Shown in pieces: positions 8,936 to 16,768 of a stretch of 26,066 nt of DNA; position 1 is the first letter of the stretch; the number at the start of each line of letters is the position of its first letter. The stretch comes from Actinomycetota bacterium (GTDB lineage Bacteria > Actinomycetota > Actinomycetes > Nanopelagicales > Nanopelagicaceae): assembly GCA_002737595.1 (NCBI GenBank), contig NSHZ01000011.1:1-26066 (forward strand). Direction: 5' to 3'. Under the pieces are notes generated by a model. The model worked only from the letters and a program-made list of their open reading frames with translations. It was not told the origin of the DNA and ran no database searches. The translations under genes and the position numbers were made by a program.

Positions 8936-10982
8936 GAAATTCCACTTGTAGCAATAAAAGATTTTCGGCGACCTCTTCTTGTGGGGTCATGTGCGTCACG
9001 TTGCTCAGCATCAATGTTTCGTGTGGTCTTCCGGCCGCAAGCAAGTGCGATGAAAGTTGGAGCGAGTGAGCCACCACAACATTGTCATCAGCTAATCCAT
9101 GAATGAGCATCAAGGGGCGCGAGAGCTTGTGTGCTCGCGGATAAAGCGAGCTGATCTCATAACCCGCTTCTTCGCTAGTAATTCCCAAGTAGCGCTCTGT
9201 GTAAAAGGTGTCGTAGAGCCGAAAGTCACCCACCGGTGCACCAGCAATGGCGGCCGCAAAAGTATGAGGGGCATCCATGACGGCAAGAGCTGCGAGATAG
9301 CCGCCGAAGGACCACCCACGGATGGCCACCCGGGCCGGGTCGATAAGGCCGGGGCGCAAGGCAATCAGCGCCTCCACAGCCGTGACTTGATCTTGCAGCG
9401 GAATAGTTGCCAGATCGCCAGAGATGGCTTTCTCCCACTCCGGACCACGATGTGGGGTACCTCGGCCGTCGGCAATTAATACTGCAAATCCTTGATTCGC
9501 AAACCATTGAGCCTCGGCATAAGCATTCTTCGCGGCGACCACCCGAAGCGCGTGCGGACCACCGTAAGGATCGACAAGAAGCGGAAGGTTGGTGCATGCG
9601 CCACTTTCCGGCAGCAGTAAGGCAGCGCGTAATTCGTCTTTTCCAAGACGAATGAACTCGGGCGTAGCATCGTGGCTAGGAGTCCAGGCGTGTGAGGTGA
9701 TCTCCCACTTCTTTCCATCACGATGTATTTCTGTCTTCACGCCGTACTCATCTAGTGAACGCGATGAGATCACTAACGTGTGGTTGCGCGCTCTGCCTGT
9801 ATGCATACCACCTACAGGTGAGAGTTGATCTAACTCGCCACCAAATCCGTACCACCATAGGTGGCTCTCTGTTGGCTCAAAAGTTCCAGTGAATGTGATG
9901 CCGAAACGATCGACATCTACTACGCCGGTCACTTGCAGACTATCTGGCGTCACTTGTCGTCCGTTAATTGTGAGCACACGAGTCTCACTTTCATCGTGGG
10001 CAAGGAGGAGTTCTCCTGAAGGCAACCAAGTGGGTACACCGGGAGTTATCTCGACCCAATGGTCATCGCGCTGCGTGGCAAGTTCTGTTAAATCACCTGT
10101 GTGCATGTCTAAGGCAAATACTGCCGCAGTGCGCTGGCTGCGATCCATGCAGTAAAGGAGTGGTGGACCGTATTGATTCCAATTAACTTCCACGAGATAT
10201 TCGAATCCCGCGGGAAGAGCGATCTGACGAGAGATATCGCCATCGCACGTCATGAGAACGAGTGAAACAACAGCATTAGCCGTTCCTACTTTGGGGTATT
10301 TGATCTCACGCGGAGTTTGCTCAGGATGCGCCGGATCGCTGATGTGCCATGTGAGAACTTCGGATTCATCGGTTGACTGCACGAGAATCAGTTGTGAATC
10401 TGGTGACCACCAGAATCCACGGTATCTATTCATCTCTTCGCTGGCCACAAATTCAGCTTGCCCAAAACTCTTTCCCGAATCAGCGTGAGTAAAAGTTTCC
10501 TTTCCTTCACCGATGTGCGCTATCCGAAAACTTCCATCAACAGCGGCATATCCGATACGAGACCCGTCTGGAGATGGCCTTGGATCAATAGCAGCGACTG
10601 GGTGTGCGATTGAATTCACTTTTCCACTTACCAAATCAGCGACTCTGATCTCACCCGATTCGGTATAGACCGCTATTCGGTGATCACCATCGGTGGTGTA
10701 CGAGGTGATGCCGCCGCTACTTTCCCGAAGGCGCTCTCTACGAGCTCTCTCCTGGATGGAAAGTTCTTCACTCGCTCCGCTCTCGACCACTCGTCGCGCA
10801 AGACCGGTGGTGGTGTCGAATGCCCAGAGCTCGTTACGCCGATCATCACCGCTGGGGGAGCGGAGGAAGGTGAGCCGGGTGCCATCTGGGGAGATGGCGA
10901 AAGAGCGCGGGACCCCCATGGAAAAGCGGAGAGTGCGGGCGTAGAGGCGGGGGAAAGTTGCGCCATCGGCAGGAGTGCTCAT
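8904..10982 (-). CDS. S9 family serine peptidase, DPP-IV-like
   Basis: A prolyl-oligopeptidase-family peptidase of 692 residues that likely cleaves dipeptides or short peptides. The N-terminal part (to about residue 440) looks like the beta-propeller, with repeated SPDG-type turns (ISPDGTRL, PSPDGSRI, WSPDSQLI). The sequence FVASEEMNRYRGFWWSPD carries the double glutamate typical of the DPP-IV subgroup that anchors the substrate N-terminus. The C-terminal alpha/beta hydrolase domain has DPYGGPHA, DGRGTPHRGPEWEKA and GWSFGG (Ser 558), HGLADDNV (Asp 632) and NVTHMTP (His 664) as the catalytic triad. No signal peptide is visible, so it is probably cytosolic. The ATG is preceded by TAATCT at six bases. 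Divergent from mshB. Confidence 0.95.
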   Translation of the reverse strand: MSTPADGATFPRLYARTLRFSMGVPRSFAISPDGTRLTFLRSPSGDDRRNELWAFDTTTGLARRVVESGASEELSIQERARRERLRESSGGITSYTTDGDHRIAVYTESGEIRVADLVSGKVNSIAHPVAAIDPRPSPDGSRIGYAAVDGSFRIAHIGEGKETFTHADSGKSFGQAEFVASEEMNRYRGFWWSPDSQLILVQSTDESEVLTWHISDPAHPEQTPREIKYPKVGTANAVVSLVLMTCDGDISRQIALPAGFEYLVEVNWNQYGPPLLYCMDRSQRTAAVFALDMHTGDLTELATQRDDHWVEITPGVPTWLPSGELLLAHDESETRVLTINGRQVTPDSLQVTGVVDVDRFGITFTGTFEPTESHLWWYGFGGELDQLSPVGGMHTGRARNHTLVISSRSLDEYGVKTEIHRDGKKWEITSHAWTPSHDATPEFIRLGKDELRAALLLPESGACTNLPLLVDPYGGPHALRVVAAKNAYAEAQWFANQGFAVLIADGRGTPHRGPEWEKAISGDLATIPLQDQVTAVEALIALRPGLIDPARVAIRGWSFGGYLAALAVMDAPHTFAAAIAGAPVGDFRLYDTFYTERYLGITSEEAGYEISSLYPRAHKLSRPLMLIHGLADDNVVVAHSLQLSSHLLAAGRPHETLMLSNVTHMTPQEEVAENLLLLQVEFLRRHLQVPAK

Positions 10983-10988
10983 CCCGGA

Positions 10989-10994
10989 AGATTA
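10989..10994 (-). promoter_or_regulatory. -10 element of probably leaderless S9 peptidase mRNA
   Basis: On the minus strand TAATCT is followed by six bases (TCCGGG) and then the ATG at 10982. There is no Shine-Dalgarno. It stands back to back with the mshB -10 element. Confidence 0.6.
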
Positions 10995-11016
10995 GCGACT
11001 CTTCTTGCCTAACCCA

Positions 11017-11022
11017 TACCCT
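11017..11022 (+). promoter_or_regulatory. -10 element of probably leaderless mshB mRNA
   Basis: TACCCT is followed by six bases and the mshB ATG at 11029. Only 46 bases separate this ATG from the divergent peptidase ATG. Confidence 0.6.
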
Positions 11023-11028
11023 GTGATC

Positions 11029-11889
11029 ATGGCGCCTGCTAAAAGACTTCTCTTGGTTCACGCCCACCCAGATGACGAGAGCATTAATAATGGGGCAACC
11101 ATGGCTGCTTATGTAGCGGCTGGGGCCGGGGTGACCCTGGTGACCTGCACTCGAGGCGAAGAGGGCGAAGTACTCGTGCCTGCCCTCTCCCACCTTGCGA
11201 GCCACGAGAGAGACGAATTAGGAACGCATCGCGAGGTGGAGTTGGCCAATGCGATGGCCGAATTGGGAGTGCGGGATCATCGATTTCTTGGCGCCCCAGC
11301 AAAGCGGTGGCGCGATAGCGGAATGATAGGTACTGCTCCCAACGAACGCTCTGATAATTTTTGGAAAGCTGACTTAGACGAGGTAGTGGGAGAGCTAGTA
11401 GCGGTTATCGAAGAGATTCGTCCACAGGTTGTCATTACCTACGACGAATTTGGCGGATATGGTCATCCGGATCATATTCAGGCACATCGCATCACTATGG
11501 CAGCTGTTGGCCTCGCGAGATGGGAAGTTTCAAAGGTGTACTGGAACGTGATGCCACGATCTGTTCTCAAAGTTGCTATGGACGCAATGAAAGAGCAAGA
11601 GTCGGATTTCTTTGGTGCAGAAAATATCGAAGATGTGCCATTTGCTAAGCCAGATGAATTGGTAACGGCCGTCGTAAATGGTGAGGCATATGTCGATGCC
11701 AAAATGAATGCCCTTAAGGCGCACGAAACCCAGATAACAGTGGATGGGCCATTTTTTGCGCTCTCCAATCTGTTGGGTCAAGGCATCTTTGGTAAGGAGT
11801 ATTACCAATTGGTACTTGGTGTGGCCGCGGAACCATTCGACGAGAACGGTCGAGAGACAGAGCTTTTCTCGGGTGTGAGTCTTGATTAA
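11029..11889 (+). CDS. mshB: Mycothiol biosynthesis deacetylase MshB
   Basis: Zinc-dependent deacetylase that converts GlcNAc-Ins to GlcN-Ins in mycothiol synthesis, the main low-molecular-weight thiol of actinobacteria. The PIG-L/LmbE fold is shown by HAHPDDE at residues 11-17, where His13 and Asp16 bind zinc and Asp15 is the likely base, and by GYGHPDHIQAH, which supplies the last zinc-binding His. It has 286 residues from the ATG at 11029; a TTG at 11005 would add eight unlike residues. The leaderless pattern TACCCT-N6-ATG supports 11029. The next gene, a small membrane protein, overlaps its last eight bases, as in many actinobacteria. The homologous Mca amidase is a possible confusion, but length and neighbours favour MshB. 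Confidence 0.93.
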   Translation: MAPAKRLLLVHAHPDDESINNGATMAAYVAAGAGVTLVTCTRGEEGEVLVPALSHLASHERDELGTHREVELANAMAELGVRDHRFLGAPAKRWRDSGMIGTAPNERSDNFWKADLDEVVGELVAVIEEIRPQVVITYDEFGGYGHPDHIQAHRITMAAVGLARWEVSKVYWNVMPRSVLKVAMDAMKEQESDFFGAENIEDVPFAKPDELVTAVVNGEAYVDAKMNALKAHETQITVDGPFFALSNLLGQGIFGKEYYQLVLGVAAEPFDENGRETELFSGVSLD

Positions 11890-12214
11890 GCGTGTTCAAA
11901 ACTATCTCGTAGGGCTTGTGTTCGGAATTGGCGCCGGCGCTTTACTCATACTTACGCACAATGCCTATCCGCCTATCGGGATAGTCCTTGCTTTATTGGG
12001 TTTCCTTGCGCTCTCGATTGTGGTGCGGGGGTACTTAAAATCTCGCAGTACGTATGTTTGCTACCTCTTGGGTGTGGTGGGGCTCATCTATCTGGCAGCA
12101 ACTCCGCGCGCGTCTGAGTTCCTCATACAGGGAAATACCCAAGGCTATCTACTAATCTTGGGGGGTCCACTAGCCGCCTTATTTCCCTTGATCAAGAGAG
12201 TACCCACTAAATAA
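11882..12214 (+). CDS. Small membrane protein next to mshB (DUF6113-like)
   Basis: A 110-residue protein with four hydrophobic segments (about LVGLVFGIGAGALLIL, IGIVLALLGFLALSIVV, YVCYLLGVVGLIYLA and YLLILGGPLAALFPLI) and a short basic C-terminus. Small membrane proteins of this type directly follow mshB in many actinobacteria (Rv1171 in M. tuberculosis, from memory); I think it belongs to DUF6113, but the family name is from context and not from a search. The TTG start at 11882 lies inside the end of mshB, and no other start codon precedes the first membrane segment. It ends two bases before the VanW gene, so all three are one unit. Function unknown. Confidence 0.75.
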   Translation: MIKRVQNYLVGLVFGIGAGALLILTHNAYPPIGIVLALLGFLALSIVVRGYLKSRSTYVCYLLGVVGLIYLAATPRASEFLIQGNTQGYLLILGGPLAALFPLIKRVPTK

Positions 12215-12216
12215 AC

Positions 12217-14022
12217 ATGTCTCGTCGCGTAGTGATTCTCATTGGCGCTGGCGTGGGCGCACTGGTATTGCTATGGCTAGGTGGTTGGCTCTTAGTCGGT
12301 GGCGACATTCCTCGGAACACCATTGTTCGTTCCCATGATTTATCTGGTGATCTCAATGTTGGTGGCATGTCGCGCGAGCAAGTATCGAAGCTAGTCACAC
12401 GCGATGTCACGCAGATGGCGAAGTCCAGAGTCGTGGTAGATGTTGATGGACGAGTCTTCAAGCGGAAATACTCGGATCTCGGAATTTTTCTCGATGCAGA
12501 AGCCACCGTTAATCAAATCAAATCAAGAAGCGCGAACCCCATCAAGATCGTCCAGGCGCTCACTGGTGGCCTCGCCTACGACCCGGTCTATACCTTTAGC
12601 GAAAGCACCTTAACGCGAGCGATATCAGATATTGCTGTACGTACTGATCTTGCACCCATGGAGGGAGACGTCGTCTTCTCTGGCGCTCAACCGGTGGCTA
12701 TTGACGCGGCTGCGGGGCGCGCACTCGACATCAAGGCAGCAGTAAAAACAGTGCGCGCCAGCTGGAATGAGTCGCGTATCTTCAGATTCAAGTCACCGTC
12801 AATTTCCCCACAAGTAACAACAAAAGAAGCCCAAAGCGCCCTGCCTTTGGCAAAGAATGCAGTGAGCGGAACTGTGCTGCTCACCGTGGATGGCCATGAC
12901 GTTAACCTTAAAGTTTCTGACATTGCTTACGCCTTGGATTTTGCAAATGATGGATCTGGAAATCTCGTACCAATGTTTTCAAGTGAGTTAATGACTCAAG
13001 TTTTAGGGTTGAAATGGACGAAGTGGGTGACTCCGCCGTTGAATGCAAAATTCTCAGAAGTGGGTGGAGTTCCCAAGTTGCAACCAAGTGCACCAGGACA
13101 GGCGGTTTCAGATGAGGAACTGACATCAGCATTACTCCCGGCTATCAGCGCAGTGGGTACTGCTCGCGTGGCGAGCGTGCAGACTTCTTTAGTCGAACCA
13201 AGGGTGACCACCGAGATGGCTGGCGGTCTTGGAATAACCGAAGTTATTTCAACTTTCACGACGAAGTTTCCACCGGCTGCGTATCGTATTCAAAATATTC
13301 ATCGTGCGGCGGATCTCATTGACGGCACCATTCTCAAGCCAGGTGAAATATTTAGTCTTAACAAGATTGTGGGTGAGCGCACGGCCGCTAATGGCTTTGC
13401 CGAGGGCATTATTATTAGTCAAGGTCGATTTGAGAAGGACTTCGGTGGCGGCGTCTCGCAAGTTGCTACCACTATGTGGAATGCGGCGTGGTTCTCCGGT
13501 CTAGATCTCGTGGCGCACATGGCCCACTCGTTCTACATTTCGCGCTATCCAGCGGGCCGCGAATCAACAGTGGCCTGGCCTAAGGTCGATATGAGGTTTC
13601 GCAACGATTTTGATACCCCCATCATGGTCGACACTTCTTATACCAATTCATCTTTAACGATCTCTATTTATGGAAAGAAGAAGTATGAGGTTGAAACGAT
13701 AACTGGCCTGTTTCGCAATATTAAAGATTTTGAAATCTACGATGATGATTCGCCCACTTGTATTCAGCAAGATGGTGTTAAAGGTTTTGATATTACGGTG
13801 ACTCGAGTTGTAAAACTCAACGGTCTTGAGGTGAAACGCAATCCGTTTAACACTCGCTATATCCCCGAGGATCGGGTGACGTGCACTAATCCGGAAGCTG
13901 TCTTCGGAAATCCCACGCCACCAAAACCGAAAATAAAAGCGACTCCAAAACCCACGCTGTCAGACACCCCCACAGCCACTGTGACGCCTACTGCGATCGC
14001 CACTCCCACGCCTGTCCAGTAG
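12217..14022 (+). CDS. VanW family protein with peptidoglycan-binding-like domains
   Basis: An envelope protein of 601 residues. An N-terminal membrane anchor or signal segment covers residues 4-27. The following region to about residue 320 looks like two PG_binding_4-type domains (for example VGGMSREQVSKLVTRDV; SREQ and TKEAQ helices). The VanW domain at about residues 355-490 contains LKPGEIFSLNKIVGERTAANGF and GGGVSQVATTMWNAAWFSGL, the strongest family motifs. The last 35 residues are a Pro/Thr/Lys-rich tail, probably reaching into the cell wall. VanW's exact role is not known; the name comes from vancomycin clusters, but these proteins are common in Gram-positive bacteria without resistance. 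It is the third gene after mshB, and its 3' end overlaps the convergent cysS by 35 bases. Confidence 0.92.
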   Translation: MSRRVVILIGAGVGALVLLWLGGWLLVGGDIPRNTIVRSHDLSGDLNVGGMSREQVSKLVTRDVTQMAKSRVVVDVDGRVFKRKYSDLGIFLDAEATVNQIKSRSANPIKIVQALTGGLAYDPVYTFSESTLTRAISDIAVRTDLAPMEGDVVFSGAQPVAIDAAAGRALDIKAAVKTVRASWNESRIFRFKSPSISPQVTTKEAQSALPLAKNAVSGTVLLTVDGHDVNLKVSDIAYALDFANDGSGNLVPMFSSELMTQVLGLKWTKWVTPPLNAKFSEVGGVPKLQPSAPGQAVSDEELTSALLPAISAVGTARVASVQTSLVEPRVTTEMAGGLGITEVISTFTTKFPPAAYRIQNIHRAADLIDGTILKPGEIFSLNKIVGERTAANGFAEGIIISQGRFEKDFGGGVSQVATTMWNAAWFSGLDLVAHMAHSFYISRYPAGRESTVAWPKVDMRFRNDFDTPIMVDTSYTNSSLTISIYGKKKYEVETITGLFRNIKDFEIYDDDSPTCIQQDGVKGFDITVTRVVKLNGLEVKRNPFNTRYIPEDRVTCTNPEAVFGNPTPPKPKIKATPKPTLSDTPTATVTPTAIATPTPVQ

Positions 14023-15382
14023 CGGTATCTCGTACTTCAACACCCAGATCAGCGAGAGCCTCGCGCAATTCATCGGATCGCTTCCACTCGCCACGGCTGC
14101 GTGCATCCTCTCGTTGCCGCAGTAGCTCATTGACCTCAGGGGAGCCCTCTTTGACCTCTTGGCGAGTGAGGTTGAGGCCGAGGAATTGATCAAAGTAATC
14201 AAAGAGAATTGCCCGCTGGTCTAATGGCAGCGCCTCATCCTTTTCGATCTTCCTGAGGAGTTGAATGAGAGCGGGGGAATTGAGGTCTTCTTGTAGCAGC
14301 GCCATCCCTTGTTCAATATTTTTACTTGTTTCATGTGTCATCACAACTTCCGGGTTTCGCCAAGTTGTGAGTTGCAAGCGCCATCGTGTAATCGTCTTAT
14401 GTGCTGCGGCAATCGCGGCCCACGAAAGATCGAGTTGGGTGCGATATCGGGATTCTAAAAATGAGAGCCGGAGCGCCAGTGGATCAAAACCACGAGCGAT
14501 GAGATCACTCACAAGCACCACATTCCCGCTGCTCTTAGACATCTTTCGACCCTCAAAAAGCAGGTGTTCGCCATGCACCCAATGCTTGACTACTTCGCGG
14601 CCCGCTACAGAGTCGCTTTGTGCGCGCTCATCTTCGTGATGTGGAAAACGCAGATCTATCCCACCTAGATGTACGTCGATTGACTCTCCCAAGTGTTCAA
14701 GCGACATGGCCGAGCACTCGATATGCCATCCTGGGAAACCATTTCCCCAAGGAGATGGCCAAGTCATCGCGCGATCAGTGCCAGCGTTTTTCCAGAGCGC
14801 CCAATCTGCATGGAAGCGTTTAGCTTCACCGCCCTTACCTTCAAGCCGATGCCCGGGCTTTAAGTGATCGAGTGAGTTTCCGCTAAGGGCACCGTATGTG
14901 GGGAATGACCTCGCATCGAAGAAGAGCGAGCCGTCAGTACCCACATAGGCGTGACCTGCTTCCTCAAGTTTCTGACAGAGGTCGATGATCAATTGGATAG
15001 ATTCGCTAGCTCGTGGATATACGTCGGCAGGAAGCACGTTAAGCGCTTTTAGATCTTTGTGAAATGCCTCTTCGTAGAAGCGTGCAATGGCAAATGGGTC
15101 TTTGTCCTCTAATTTTGCCTGCTCCAAAATCTTGTCTTCTCCCTGCGCATCAACCTGCGTATCGTCAACTAGGTGACCCACGTCTGTAATATTTTGAATA
15201 ACGCTGGTCTTCCAGCCGTTTAGATGTGCAAGGCGGGTGATGAGATCTAGCAAGAGAAAGGTACGCAGATTTCCTACGTGTGCGTAGCGATAAACTGTGG
15301 GTCCACAAGCGTAAATTTTGAGGACGTCTCCGGCGGGAGTCACGGAAACGACTGCTCGGGCTCTCGTGTCGTAAAGTCGCAC
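13988..15382 (-). CDS. cysS: Cysteine--tRNA ligase
   Basis: Charges tRNA-Cys with cysteine. The 464-residue protein has YACGPTVY with the zinc-binding Cys26, HVGN (residues 35-38) in place of HIGH, IECSAM with Cys223, FPHHEDERAQS supplying His and Glu zinc ligands, and KMSKSSGN at 280-287. A C-terminal DALR-like helical region follows. The segment NITDVGHLVDDTQ...GEDKILEQA differs from the NVTDIDDKI type of the usual actinobacterial CysRS, so this may be a second or replacing CysRS. MshC, the related mycothiol ligase, is less likely given the length and the tRNA-binding C-terminal part. The GTG start is preceded by TACATT at six bases. It lies 23 bases after the GNAT stop. Confidence 0.92.
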   Translation of the reverse strand: MRLYDTRARAVVSVTPAGDVLKIYACGPTVYRYAHVGNLRTFLLLDLITRLAHLNGWKTSVIQNITDVGHLVDDTQVDAQGEDKILEQAKLEDKDPFAIARFYEEAFHKDLKALNVLPADVYPRASESIQLIIDLCQKLEEAGHAYVGTDGSLFFDARSFPTYGALSGNSLDHLKPGHRLEGKGGEAKRFHADWALWKNAGTDRAMTWPSPWGNGFPGWHIECSAMSLEHLGESIDVHLGGIDLRFPHHEDERAQSDSVAGREVVKHWVHGEHLLFEGRKMSKSSGNVVLVSDLIARGFDPLALRLSFLESRYRTQLDLSWAAIAAAHKTITRWRLQLTTWRNPEVVMTHETSKNIEQGMALLQEDLNSPALIQLLRKIEKDEALPLDQRAILFDYFDQFLGLNLTRQEVKEGSPEVNELLRQREDARSRGEWKRSDELREALADLGVEVRDTATGQAWEWRSQ

Positions 15383-15388
15383 GCTATT

Positions 15389-15394
15389 AATGTA
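15389..15394 (-). promoter_or_regulatory. -10 element of probably leaderless cysS mRNA
   Basis: On the minus strand TACATT is followed by six bases (AATAGC) and the GTG at 15382. It lies in the short gap after the GNAT gene, so cysS may be transcribed on its own besides read-through. Confidence 0.55.
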
Positions 15395-15405
15395 TCTAAA
15401 GGTAC

Positions 15406-16368
15406 CTACTCGCGCGATAGATAGATATTGCGATGATGCTCGGTGAATCCCAAGCTTTCGTAGAGCGCAATCGCTGGCTGATTATGGCAATCTACTTGCA
15501 GGAGCATAAAGGGATATCCATGCTCGTTCGCACTGTTGATCGCGCATTCAACAAGGGCCCGGGCGATGCCCTGCCGTCTAAAATCGGAATTGACTCGCAC
15601 CGCTCCCAGCGCGCTCCAACTCTGCGCAAATCCTACGCGGGCGCTACCCACCACTTCTTCTAATTTGGAATAACTCAGAAAGAGTGGATTACCACTGAGG
15701 AGAACCTGTTCTCCTTGGGTACCCAATTCTCGACCATGCGCAGTGATCCACTCAGCGGATGGAGTTGTCGCACTTTGGATTTCGCTAAAGGTATTTTCTG
15801 TGATGACTTTGTCGCGCGACACACGCACCATGACGGAGATATCGAGATTGGATTTCCAGCCGCGCTTATGCAAGGAAGACGCCACGTCATCAAAGAGAGG
15901 TATGGGCAGCGAGATGATGGTGGGTAAGGATCGGGATTGATAAAATCGATCTGCTTCGGCAATGTCGTGGTCGAGTGAACTTTCATTCCAGACTGTGCTC
16001 TCCCAAGGTGGTGCACACGGCACCATAGAATTGGCACGACGGGTGTAGCCATCAGCGGCCCGCAAGAGCCAGCGAGCCGTCCGCAAGTGTTCAGGGCCGC
16101 TCCACAGTTCACTGCTCGCTAATTCGATATCGAGGACGCGTTGTGACGCGGGCGTTCCAGTTCCCCGAGGGGCAAGTACTACTCGCCACGCAACAACCTT
16201 GGATGTGTCAAATGATTTCAAGCCGCTCTTGGTCTCCAGTTGCCCAGTGGCCAAGAGGATGCCCACCACATCTTCAGTGTGACCTTCCTCGCTTTGGATC
16301 CGAATGGAGAGGCGTTTGCCCACGTGGCTAAGGAGGTCGTTCGGCGCTCGTTCTGGCAAGGCACTCAC
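15406..16368 (-). CDS. GNAT family N-acetyltransferase (cg3035/Rv0428c-like)
   Basis: A 320-residue two-part protein. Residues 1-65 form a small beta-rich domain (GKRLSIRIQSEEGHTEDVVGILLATGQLETKSG...VVAWRVV). The C-terminal GNAT domain, about 215-320, has GAVRVNSDFRRQGIARALVECAINSANEHG with the acetyl-CoA pyrophosphate loop RRQGIA and the later QVDCHNQPAIALYESLGF. This combination matches the actinobacterial cg3035/Rv0428c family; the acceptor substrate is unknown. The GTG start at 16368 has GGGAG eight bases upstream, so this is a leadered gene. It is divergent from fdxA, with 62 bases between the starts, an arrangement I recall from other actinobacteria. cysS follows downstream on the same strand. 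Confidence 0.88.
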   Translation of the reverse strand: MSALPERAPNDLLSHVGKRLSIRIQSEEGHTEDVVGILLATGQLETKSGLKSFDTSKVVAWRVVLAPRGTGTPASQRVLDIELASSELWSGPEHLRTARWLLRAADGYTRRANSMVPCAPPWESTVWNESSLDHDIAEADRFYQSRSLPTIISLPIPLFDDVASSLHKRGWKSNLDISVMVRVSRDKVITENTFSEIQSATTPSAEWITAHGRELGTQGEQVLLSGNPLFLSYSKLEEVVGSARVGFAQSWSALGAVRVNSDFRRQGIARALVECAINSANEHGYPFMLLQVDCHNQPAIALYESLGFTEHHRNIYLSRE

Positions 16369-16421
16369 CCACTCCGCTCCCGATATGCTCCTTCACATAC
16401 TAGGCTTGGCACGAACGAAAT

Positions 16422-16427
16422 GGAGAG
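16422..16427 (+). promoter_or_regulatory. Shine-Dalgarno of fdxA
   Basis: GGAGAG ends three bases before the ATG at 16431, with its GGAG core five bases away. A possible -10 element CATACT lies at 16396-16401, which would give a short leader. fdxA is thus leadered, in contrast to many neighbours. Confidence 0.55.
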
Positions 16428-16430
16428 ACT

Positions 16431-16760
16431 ATGACCTACGTGATCGCCCAACCTTGTGTCGATCTTAAAGACAAGGCATGCATTCAAGAATGTCCCGTTG
16501 ATTGCATTTACGAGGGTGAACGGATGCTCTACATCCAAGCCGATGAATGCGTTGATTGCGGTGCGTGCGAACCTGTATGCCCAGTGGAAGCTATTTACTA
16601 CGAGGATGATGTCCCAGCGCAGTGGAAAGATTACACCGCAGCAAACGTCGAGTTCTTCGATGGAATTGGCTCACCTGGTGGAGCCGCAAAAGTCGGCATG
16701 TACGAGAAGGACCACGCGATCGTTTCTGCGCTGCCACCACAAGAACACGAAGGTCACTGA
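16431..16760 (+). CDS. fdxA: 7Fe ferredoxin FdxA
   Basis: Small soluble electron carrier of 109 residues with one [3Fe-4S] and one [4Fe-4S] cluster. Cysteines stand at 9, 17, 21 and 25 (CVDLKDKACIQECPVDC) and at 40, 43, 46 and 50 (CVDCGACEPVCP), the arrangement of actinobacterial 7Fe/8Fe ferredoxins. The C-terminal part (QWKDYTAANVEFFDGIGSPGGAAKVG) is the usual extension. dapC starts eight bases after its stop; the fdxA-dapC pairing is the conserved order in actinobacteria (Rv1177-Rv1178). Possible partners are the Fe-S enzyme IspH and cytochromes P450, which is inference. Confidence 0.97.
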   Translation: MTYVIAQPCVDLKDKACIQECPVDCIYEGERMLYIQADECVDCGACEPVCPVEAIYYEDDVPAQWKDYTAANVEFFDGIGSPGGAAKVGMYEKDHAIVSALPPQEHEGH

Positions 16761-16768
16761 TTTAAAAA

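Noticed and set aside
13988..15382. Reading the cysS-like gene as MshC, given mshB nearby
   Set aside because: Length, the GEDK segment, and the C-terminal tRNA-binding region fit CysRS better; MshC is shorter and has a different region around the HIGH motif.
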